This document shows positions 49,901 to 58,182 of a stretch of DNA of 64,000 nucleotides, piece by piece. The DNA is from Branchiostoma belcheri (taxonomy: Eukaryota; Chordata; Leptocardii; Amphioxiformes; Branchiostomatidae), in contig NW_017803024.1 in NCBI RefSeq assembly GCF_001625305.1, positions 526,511 to 590,510 of the forward strand. Direction: 5' to 3'. The position numbers and the translations under genes were made by a program. A model generated the notes under the pieces. That model was not told the DNA's origin, did no database searches, and saw only the letters and a program-made list of their open reading frames with translations. The number at the start of each line of letters is the position of its first letter. Position 1 is the first letter of the stretch.

Positions 49901-52900
49901 AAATATAATGTTTCTAAGTAAAAAAATTGAGAATGTGCAGTGTGTATGACCTCAATGTCATTGAATTGATATCAATTCAAGCAATACATTATCTTTTTTC
50001 TGCAGGCCACAATTACCATCAAATCAGAATGGAATGACGACATCTCCACCGAAGCAAACTCCCATCAATCCACAACGGTCTTGCACTACACTTGATGAGG
50101 TAATTTACAGCCATGAGGAGACTGGTACATGTAATATATACCAGTCTCACGAAATGCCTCATCTACCTACTAGTCCTTCAGCACGTTCAGCAGATAGTCC
50201 AGAACACTGTACACCTGCATCAGCATTAAGCAACACTGTGTCCCAAATGTGGGGAGAGGAAAGTTGTGTTGAGGGCAGTGATTCTGTGTGTAGTACCGGT
50301 AAGAGCTCCGTTGCTACATCTGATTGTAACTCAGTTGCAGAGGCTCTTATTGGCAAACATGGGGGGATCTTGATGCTCCCAAACGCTGCGACTTCTCTAC
50401 TGTTCAGTCCACATTCCATCTCTAACCAGATTAACATTACCCTGGAGATACTGCATAACCCAGTTGTGCTGCCCGAGTTACGTGAAGATGAGACTTTGGT
50501 CAGTCCTTTTGTGTTTTGCGGTCCTCATGGCTGGACCTTCCACAAACCTGTGCTGCTGACATTTCCACACTGTGGCATGTCTGACAGAGATGATTTCACT
50601 TTACTGGTCACTGAAACAAGTAGCCAACAGGCTCCAGATTGGGTGGAAGTTAGCAGTGATACCCCAGGTATAGAGTACTTTGTCAGGGACAGTGAGTGCC
50701 TTGTGTACACAAGCCATTTTACTGGGTTTTCTCTGAAATCTAAGGGCCCCAAGCAAGTACGCTTACTTGCCTTTTCAAGTGTATCTGACCACTTGTACAG
50801 GCTCAGGGTTTATTGCATCAGTGATACAAAAGACGTTGTTGATCGCATCAAGAAGGAAGAGCAGGAATTTGGGTTCAAGCAGACAGACAGGGGGGTCTCA
50901 ATGACTTTCCTAAAGAACAAGAAAGACTTGCACCTAAGAGCACACCGAGAAACACCAGGTTGGAAGTTTCTAAATAGCTCAGAGCTTGTCATCAGCTATG
51001 AGTCAGTTAGGCGGAAAAGGGACAGTAATGTGCTGTTCAAACTCCAAGCAGAACCAGAACATAAGAAAGGCACAGCGATTCTATCCCTCAGCATTTGTGC
51101 TTTTCAGGACGGTAATTCAGACTCCCCAACATACAGCATTGCTGAAGAGCTACCAGTAGCTCCAGGACAGACAGAAATGCAAAAACTGGGTCCCACGAGT
51201 TGTGACCACAAGGGTGCATGCAACTGTAAGACTCCATCCCAGGTCTGCATGGTGCATAGTGCTGATATCACAAACCAGACTTTTCTGAACTCACTAGGAA
51301 GCCACAGAAACCTCACAATCCCACACAAGCTTCGCACCCAGCTTTGCATCAAGCTAGACCCCCCAAAGTATTGTGGTGATGATTGGAGAAGTCTTGCAAG
51401 TGAATTGGGCCTTGATGAGTTGATCGAATATTTTAGTTCAAAGGAAAACCCAACTGAATTGGTACTACAAGAATTTGACAAGACTGGGAAAACCCTGAAA
51501 GATCTGAGGGATATTTTAACAGGCATTGGAAGGCCAGATGCAGCCTCTTTGGTACAAGAGCAACTTCAGACTTCAAGCCATGATCTGCCCTCTCCTTCAA
51601 ATGACAGTGGTGTGGGGAGTCCCGATACGTCAGAAACAGATAGCACCCCTTCTCTGGGTTCTGACAAAATGTTCTTTCCAAATAGCCCCTCAGAATCAGG
51701 GGAGCGAAACTCACCACAATGCATGCATTGTGGAGAGTCTGTCCCTTCTCATGAACTGTACAATTCCAGTGCCAATACAGGGACATCAGGGGCCTCAGAA
51801 AGATCTACAAGTACCGGCAGTACTTGTAACAAAAAGGTCTTTCAAAACAACTCTTCGCAATTAGGGGAGCAAAACTCTCCCCAAGACATCATGTCCTGTG
51901 GAGAGTCTGTCCCTTCACACGAATTGTGCAATTCTTGTACCAATACAGAGGCATCAGGAAGAAATACGAAGTACTTCCTCACCAGATTTTGATCAAAGGT
52001 CTCTTCCAAACAGCCGTTCAAGAGCTGGGGAGCAAAACTCTTTACAACACCTGCCTAGTAGAGAGTCTGTCCCTTCAAATGAACTGTACAATTCCCATGC
52101 CCATACAGAGGCCTCAGAAAGATCTAGTCCCATGTCCCAAGATGATCAGGAGCGTACTACATGTAAGGTTATGGTTGTTTCCATTCCTGGACCAGAAGTT
52201 GAGCATTCTCCAGGAGGGCGTCGTGAGACAGCAGTCTAAATTTATAATGCCTTGACACTGTCCTTAAAAGTTCATGATTTAGAAAATGTGAACCCAGGTA
52301 GAGGGTAACCTAGACTGAAAGATATTCAAATTGAAACTGAATGCTGAAAAAGGGGGTACAAAATGTGTGATATAGCCTCAGACATTCAAAGTTCATGGTG
52401 TGCCCAGTAGAAGATCATCTCCAAAGAAAGCCTAAAGAATGGAATGTGGACTCTTCAACCTGAGAAAATTGCAGCAAATCCTGTTAAGTTTTGTATTCAA
52501 GCCTTCCTATTAGATATCTCAATGACTGTATAGTACCTGTTTGTTTATGTTGTATAATGCTTAATATGAGTGTTTAGAATAAGCCTATTGTAAGTAATTT
52601 TTACTCGATGATTGTGTATTTACTTGTATTTGGTTGTAACCTGCTGTGTTGTGTGTGTTTCAATGTGTACATGTATATTTGATGATTTAACCAAGTCTGC
52701 TTTTTAATACTAGTATACAATCTATATCTGTAGTTTGATACATTTTTTTAAAATACAAAGGTGCCAGAAACAGATTTTTGAATAAGCATAAACTGTATTA
52801 CTTTTATTACAGAATTAAGATTTTGCTTTTTTGTGTGAGATACTTCAAAACTGCAGAAGCTACTGCGTGTATTTGTTGTGATATAGGACAAAATCATTAC

Positions 52901-55900
52901 ATGAACATATAGCATGATTACATAATTTTTAATATTTACTCTGTGATTGTATAAGAAGGAGGTGTGTATTTCAATGAAGAAAAGGAAGAATATAATTGTA
53001 ATATGATTGCACCACAAGGAAACTGTTACTGTATTATAATAAGTGTTACTTGTCAGAGTAGAAAATGTCAAATACATGATTGAATGTATATCAACTGCAT
53101 GAAGCTTGTAAATCATATTTCCTACTATTAAATACAATCTACATATATCTATGAATATGCTGTGTCTATGACATTGTATTATATTTGTTTGTACAAAACT
53201 GGTTCATTACCTGTATGCCTGAGGCTTAAGGCAGTTAAACAGTTATGAGAAACAAAAACCAGTCCCTACCGTCGATGGTGGACTCCACTGGAGTTTCCTC
53301 GTCATCGTTCAGCCTGTGTTCATGAGTCGTGTGGATGTCGTCTTTACTCAGCGTCCGGGCGTGAACTTTCTTAAAGGAGTTAGGCTTGCACTCCTTCACC
53401 TGCAACACAGACAAAACTACTCAAGTCAAGAAACTAGAGACTTAAGAAGCTTAAAAAAACTCCCTAGAAACTTGCGGCAACATTTGCAAAGTAGAACGTA
53501 ATGTTTAACTTCACATGGCATAGCCTAACAAACTACATGTACTGGTCTGCTTATTCTTACTCTTACTAACATATATTGTGACTGTGTTCTGTCACTTGCT
53601 ACAGAATTTAAATCCAACACTCCTGACCAGATCAAGGTCATTGACCTTAGATATTTGAAGAACAGGAAACAGAGCAAAAACAATGATCATTCTATTCTTC
53701 TTCAAAGTGATCAGCTGGGCAGCTTAGAAACTGGTCATGGAATATTTTCTGGCTACAAACACTGACAAACAATAGGAATTTCACACAGAAAAATGTATGC
53801 AAGCACAAGACTCAGGGCAGGCTGAAAGCAGCACTTTGTTTCACACTTCCTGTCAGAAAACTTCCGCCTCACCCTGATGAAGCCTCGGACGGGAATCTTG
53901 AGATTGGTTCCGACCTCCAGAACGACCTTCCACGGCGCGGCGCGGACGTTCCGTTTCTGGAAGAAACTCAGCATCTGCAGGGCCTCACTGGGAAAGGACA
54001 AAAACTCATCTTCAAGTCTGTTGTTTTTGTTTGTTGCTTTCAAACGTACTTTCGGAAAATCATGGATAACGTTTAATGCATTAAGTCATACGAATACAAT
54101 TCTGGTCACTCAACAGCTTTCAGGAATGGGGTGTAAACTGACCACTTTGGTAGAACACACTGCGCCTGGACAAAACCCGTTTTTCATAGCTTTTGTTGGA
54201 TGTTTGATCAATATTGCATCAGAAGTTTGCCCATCACAGGCGATATCTCTTCCAACACAATATTTGAATACTACAGACTCATCCTCAAATATGTGAACCC
54301 GACCTTAAAGGAGACGTTTTGTGCCATGAGCAATGCATTTTGGGTTACACACAGGTCAAATAAGTTCTGCTGTTGAGCTCCTAAACTGACCTGTCTGAGT
54401 ATACGAGACAGTACTGCTTATTCTATTCTCACCATGAGCAAGGGAGAGAAAGAATGAGTTAGAAAAGGGATGAAGCTCTGCCGACATGCTCCTAAACTGA
54501 CCTGTCAGAATACGCGACCCCGTCGACCTCCTGGATAACATGGCGGATGAGCGCGGCGCCGGCCCGCTGCTGCGGAGTTCTCTCCTTCCTGGGCGGTCCG
54601 GCCCCGTTCTGGGCAGGCACTCCGCCATCTTCATCATCATCATCATCAAGGGACAGGCCACTGAAAGGCAAACAAGAGTGGATAACATTTTTGTTTCTAC
54701 ATGTAACGTTAGTACATAAAAGAATGAGCAAGCAAATGTATGAGTGAGTGAATGAATGAGTGAATGAATCAATCAATAATTAATCAATGAGAGAATGAAT
54801 GAGGAAATGAGTGGGGAAATGAGGGAATGGAAGAGTAGATGAATGAGAGTGAGTGAATGATCATGAGTGGATGAGTTAGTGACTGAATGAATGAGTGGAT
54901 GAGTAATGCAAGACTAAATGAATAAATGGATAAGCAAACAGATGGGTGAATAAATGCATGAATGACTGAATGAGTGGCTGAATGGATCAGTGATTGAATG
55001 AATGAATGAATGAATGAATGAATGAATGAATGAATGAATGAATGAATGAATAAACAGATGAGTGTTTTTCTCACATGAGGTTGAATTCACACTCCAGAGC
55101 CTTCATGCCGTTGATAACTCCCTCCAGCTGATCGTCTGTGAACTCCCCGGCGAGATTAGAGAACAGCACGATTCGCTTGGTCTCAAACTTCTTCCCCCTA
55201 AACAAACAAACAAACAAACAAGTTAGTCTGTTAACTCTTCAGCAAGGTTCAAAAACAGGATGATTTGCTTCATTTTAAACTTTTTCCCAGTAAAATAAAC
55301 AAATAAACAAACAGACATGTCAGAACAGCACAATTTCCCTTGCCACGAAAAAGGGCATCCATATACATGCATGTAAAGGGTACATAACGTTACATATCTG
55401 GGTTTTGATTATTACAGATGCTGCCTTGATAAACTCAGTTTTATGGAATGAGCAGAGTCCTAAGGATGTATTCCTCCCTGCCCTCTGCTTTTACATTTTT
55501 ATGATGTCTGGTTGCTATATTTTCACCTTACAATGTCTGAGAACCCAGAAAAAAAACTTGTTGTGAAAGTTTGCAATTGTGTACACTCACATGGTTTGGT
55601 TCCTCACCAGGTCCAATGCCACCACGATGGCATCAACAACTGGAAACTGTCAAGGTTGGAACTGACAGACACATTGTACTAGTAATATAGTTACTGTAGT
55701 GTATATCAAACTGCCTTCAAAATCATATCCAGTTGCTTGAATTATAGAAAACAAGAAGGATACAGTCAGCTGACACAGGGCCGGGAACCACGTCGTTCTT
55801 GACGTACTCCAGCAGGTCGAAGTCTGGCTGCCCGAGCGGCCGCGCCACCGTGATGTTCGCGTAACTCTCGTCATCGCTTCCTGCAAGCTCATTGGCCGTC

Positions 55901-56932
55901 TCCGCGGTACCCAGCAGCACCAGCGCGACCTCGTCCTTCGAATTGGAGAACATCTGGGGGGACAGGTCAAGGTTAGAGCAAGGTCAAACAGAGTAAATAG
56001 AACATGTAGGAGACAGGTTAAGGGGAGGTCAAGGTCAGAGTGATAGAACATTTTGGGAGACAGGTCAAGTAAGGTTAGGTCAAGGTCAGGTCAAGGTTAG
56101 GTCAAGGGCAAACAGAGTAGAATTTCATAATTTGAACCAGAAACTTACATCTCTAGAAAATCTTACCTTCCTCTGCAGTAGCATAGAGATGGCATCCTTG
56201 GCGTTTTCCAGAGGGGTGACTTGTCCTGGGGGGGCCTGTGCCATGAGGGGCCCACATCAACCACCAACACCATGGCTTCCTGGGGGGGTAGAGACGTATT
56301 AAAGAGTTTACTGATGAATGACTTAGTCCCTATAACAGTAAGGGAGCACGTCGGCAGAACTTACTGCGCCCAAACCTTTCATGGTTTTCGTAGGATGTTT
56401 GGTCAACATTGCATCAGATATTATCTGCAACAGGCAGAATTCAGTTTCAGAATTGTGCCCCTTGCAGATGATATCTATATCTTTCCTTTTTCCACACAAC
56501 ATTTGAAAATTGAAGTCAGGTTGTCATCCAAAATACATGAATACAACCTCAAACATGTCAAACACTTGGCATTCTGGATTCGACATTCCCCCCCCCCTCC
56601 CTTAGGGACTTAAGTCATTCACCTGGTTTTGGGGGGTACTATAACCCCCCCCCCCTCTGAAACTTCTTGAAGAGGGCAGGGGGGATAACTTGATGGGGGG
56701 GGGGGCATGACCTTATTTTTGGAATTCAAAGCATGATTCAGAACTTAGATTTTCTTAAATCTGAGGCCATGTTATGATTATGCTTTATCTCTAGTAGTAC
56801 AGTAGTGATGGCATTGTATAGCAAGTCCACGGCACAGCATGCATTTTGGAGGGAAAAAACTAATTTTCCTCGCGTATTTCTACGACCTTGAGCGATTTTC
56901 TGATGCCACGTTACCTTCGGACTGCCCGCCAT
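40974..56932 (-). CDS. XRCC5: Ku80 subunit of the Ku DNA-end-binding heterodimer (3' end incomplete)
   Basis: Nuclear protein; with Ku70 it rings broken DNA ends and recruits DNA-PKcs for non-homologous end joining. Exons (high to low): 56932-56915, 56279-56167, 55953-55764, 55639-55591, 55197-55075, 54660-54502, 53987-53873, 53399-53270, 47035-46923, 46576-46514, 46108-46041, 45604-45535, 45210-45120, 44834-44774, 44197-44048, 43694-43563, 43187-43012, 42602-42490, 42072-41976, 41582-41515, 41042-40974: about 723 codons, human 732. Seen: start MAGSPK then [10 protein letters not shown] (vWA domain), [22 protein letters not shown], core barrel [28 protein letters not shown]-terminal helical domain, and acidic [14 protein letters not shown] leading to the DNA-PKcs-binding end. 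The terminal exon is not identified, and exon 2 is one base short of frame. Intron 8 (6.2 kb) hosts a gene on the other strand. Confidence 0.92.
41105..41338 (+). mobile_element. tRNA-derived SINE, copy 1
   Basis: tRNA-like head with A-box-like gtgtagcggtagcgtg and B-box-like ggtttcaaatcc, then a body gatcttgtgcccttgggaaa, ggcacttt...cctcacttcact. Shares head and body with 61088-61308. In XRCC5 intron 20. Confidence 0.75.
42160..42290 (-). mobile_element. Repeat family E, reverse partial copy
   Basis: Blocks tttccaaatgttatgtcg, agatattgcctgcaacaggc and aaaaccatgaaaaat mirror those of 11685-11976; a cagtatgttctgccaac block follows. Confidence 0.5.
42770..43008. repeat. Minisatellite of tcacatcatttca/tgccatt
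   Basis: About 18 short units filling XRCC5 intron 17 up to the exon 17 donor. Confidence 0.85.
43246..43395 (+). mobile_element. MITE family A, partial copy
   Basis: tgttctgtttcttcttcttc, ccagatgtctgtcaccatga and a gttggattacatta block. Confidence 0.5.
43780..43845 (-). repeat. Extra partial copy of XRCC5 exon 16 5' part plus acceptor
   Basis: tatccacacagggtagggac, ctggaccagtaaggctgggc and tccaggtaactggaaacac match the exon 16 start at 43638-43705, displaced by about 145 bp. Confidence 0.75.
44215..44478. repeat. Minisatellite (aaacaagtgtttgtaaacat)
   Basis: About seven imperfect units of 30-35 bp in XRCC5 intron 14, next to the exon 15 acceptor. Confidence 0.8.
44876..45065. mobile_element. 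Foldback family G, second copy
   Basis: actcaagcaactggatatga on the left and atcatatccaattgctt on the right, with mirrored gcatccactagctttt / ggtggatgctacc arms, as at 8606-8818. Confidence 0.65.
45720..46040 (+). mobile_element. LINE 3' end abutting XRCC5 exon 11 donor
   Basis: Non-coding 3' region with tagcctcttatgaggctaat, a taaataaa stretch and a (CTCAAA)n tail at 46027-46040. It is laid out like a non-LTR 3' terminus. The tail touches the exon: on the minus strand it supplies GTTTGAGTTTGAG as the donor. Confidence 0.55.
46680..46875. repeat. (CA)n tracts in XRCC5 intron 9
   Basis: Three interrupted CA runs. Confidence 0.75.
47036..47345 (-). repeat. Tandem repeats containing the XRCC5 exon 9 acceptor
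   Basis: ccatatctgtagcctg-gggg occurs at the true acceptor (about 47022) and again near 47197; related units near 47081 and 47268 (taccctg). All are followed by gggaaaa-tgggca, gtacatgtacttatgggcct and cttcgtacttttttt-like blocks. Confidence 0.75.
47620..48190 (-). pseudogene. Truncated non-LTR retrotransposon (RT C-terminus)
   Basis: The minus-strand ORF 48185-47880 ends with [20 protein letters not shown] and a [10 protein letters not shown] block, the usual C-terminal signature of LINE polymerases. Sequence to 47620 looks like its 3' UTR. In XRCC5 intron 8. Confidence 0.75.
48190..48794. other. Upstream region of the nested receptor gene
   Basis: Two similar blocks (tctcatggtaaataagttgc at about 48495 and tctcatgctaaataagttgc at about 48700) suggest a local duplication. 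ttattttctacag ending at 48791 looks like a 3' splice site, so a 5' UTR exon may lie in this region. Confidence 0.45.
48795..51992 (+). CDS. Fn14-like TNF-receptor-family protein with ZU5-UPA-death-domain tail
   Basis: Exons 48795 (or 48819)-49125, 49616-49715, 50006-51992; phases 1 and 2; 797 aa from the second ATG, preferred because it gives a clean signal peptide ([18 protein letters not shown]). Residues 35-71 form a short Cys module, W-x6-C-x2-C-x2-C-x3-P-x-S-x-F-C-x2-C, the same spacing as I recall for human Fn14 (TNFRSF12A). One membrane span at about 110-132 ([16 protein letters not shown], then KFRKR). The cytoplasmic part has ZU5 at about 244-380 ([17 protein letters not shown]), UPA at about 385-530 ([18 protein letters not shown]) and a death domain at about 588-660 ([16 protein letters not shown]), as in UNC5, UNC5CL and PIDD. 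A Ser-rich tail with repeats follows. It lies wholly within XRCC5 intron 8 on the opposite strand. An apoptosis or NF-kB role is inferred from domains only. Confidence 0.85.
51993..52239 (+). pseudogene. Out-of-frame continuation of the receptor tail repeats
   Basis: After the stop at 51990-51992 another frame continues the tail repeat ([20 protein letters not shown], then [14 protein letters not shown]) to a stop at 52239. Comparison with the earlier repeats suggests one extra base near 51963-51970. The tail may be truncated here, or the base may be an assembly error. Confidence 0.6.
52240..53269 (+). other. Probable 3' UTR of the nested receptor
   Basis: AT-rich, no ORF of note. ATTAAA at 53127-53132 is a possible polyadenylation signal. 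The region is still XRCC5 intron 8 on the minus strand. Confidence 0.45.
53530..53720 (-). mobile_element. MITE family A, reverse partial copy
   Basis: actggtctgcttattcttac, aaatccaacactcctgacca and gaaacagagcaaaaacaatg blocks in XRCC5 intron 7. Confidence 0.5.
54105..54365 (+). mobile_element. Repeat family E copy
   Basis: ggtagaacacactgcgcctg, atcaatattgcatcagaagt and tccaacacaatatttgaata match 11685-11976. Confidence 0.55.
54366..54500 (-). repeat. Extra copy of XRCC5 exon 6 end plus donor
   Basis: gctcctaaactgacctgtct at about 54377 repeats gctcctaaactgacctgtca at 54488, that is, the donor with the last exon bases (AYSD). Confidence 0.75.
54720..55062. repeat. (GAAT)n/(GAGT)n microsatellite
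   Basis: GAATGA-rich low complexity in XRCC5 intron 5, adjacent to the exon 5 donor. Confidence 0.9.
56330..56560 (+). mobile_element. Repeat family E copy
   Basis: gtcggcagaacttactgcgc, ggtcaacattgcatcagata, caacaggcagaattcag and ccacacaacatttgaaaatt. In XRCC5 intron 1. Confidence 0.55.
56585..56712. repeat. Poly-C/poly-G low-complexity stretch
   Basis: Runs of 8-10 C and 10 G, a likely source of length errors or polymorphism. Confidence 0.75.
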
Positions 56933-58182
56933 TCTGCCAGTCACCTTCAAACGACCTTGGCGTTGTCTTACGGAGGAAGAAAAGGCGGAGAATATCTGGA
57001 AGTCGAAGTAAGTCCACCTTCTTCGCGCCAACCCCAACCCGGAAGTAAACATGCTGAGGCATGCCCCGCTCTCGTGCCCAGGATAGTACCGACATCATCC
57101 TGGGAACGACAGGTCACCCGAGGTCACGGGCTGACCTGTGAACCCGGAAGCAAAACTCTAGCCCCGCCCACTACCACATGTGTGTAACGTTACGTGAACT
57201 TTGCAGATGGAAGGAAATAGTTCGATTTAATCGATTTTTTATCCAATTTAGGAATATCCTAAGAGCTTGCCTATAGTTCTAATGTTGGGAAGAACTTAGG
57301 GACGTTTTTCTTGTAATTCAAGGCTTTTCTAAGCGAATTTCTAGCTGTTTTTGACGATAGTTTTGGCGGCTAGCCGCTAAGCGCGAGTCTTGCGTGTTTC
57401 CCCATATGTTAAGTAAAGAGTCGGCCCGTGTGACGTTACGTGACTTCAGACCCGTGAGCTGCCAGCCGTCTGCAACTCACTCAAGTTCAAGGTTAGACTC
57501 AAGACTTACCGCTTCTTCTATGTATATTCATGCGATATTTTTTTTTTGAGATTTTTGTTCTGAAGCTGTAGAGTGTGTTACCTGGAGTGTAATACTTGAG
57601 TTCTGAAGTATAGTTTGCCAGGAGGTTATAACCTCAAACTTGGTTTACGAGTTAATAGTGTTTTTGTATAATAAGAGTGTCTTCAACTGTTATCTCAAAA
57701 TTCTTAGATATAAGGAATAGTTTTTGAGTTCCATATTTTATGTACAAGTTGCCACACGTGTCTGTCATGCAATAAATTCTTGTGCTATAAACTTGTTGCC
57801 ATGGTAACATGGTCTTGCATATAGCATAGTGTAGGCAGGAACTGTAGTCTTTCTAGGTGCTCCTCCTAACACTGACCCCTCTACCTACGATTTATTGTGT
57901 GTAGTGCTTTATAGGTGTAGGGATAGCGTATCCAGTCGTTATTGTTGACTGTTAAAGTGTTATCTGGAGAGAAATTGGGTTTACGGAAAACTCAGGGCTG
58001 GTTAACTACTAATAATGACAGCTGTCATTGTACCACCTTCTACCCAAAGACTGTCACACCAAAAGTAGTAGTACATGTAGTATCCTGTAAAAAGATTGTG
58101 TCATTGAGGCATTCTCGAGAATGTCTTGGATATCCGTTAAGCTGATATAGATACTTTAAGGACACCCCCCCCCCTCCCCTAG
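56933..58182. promoter_or_regulatory. Divergent promoter region between XRCC5 and PPOX
   Basis: 1.25 kb between the start codons with no ORF of note. GC-rich toward XRCC5 (56930-57180), AT-richer toward PPOX. A pyrimidine run ending ccctag lies directly before the PPOX ATG, so PPOX may have an upstream non-coding exon. Confidence 0.5.
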
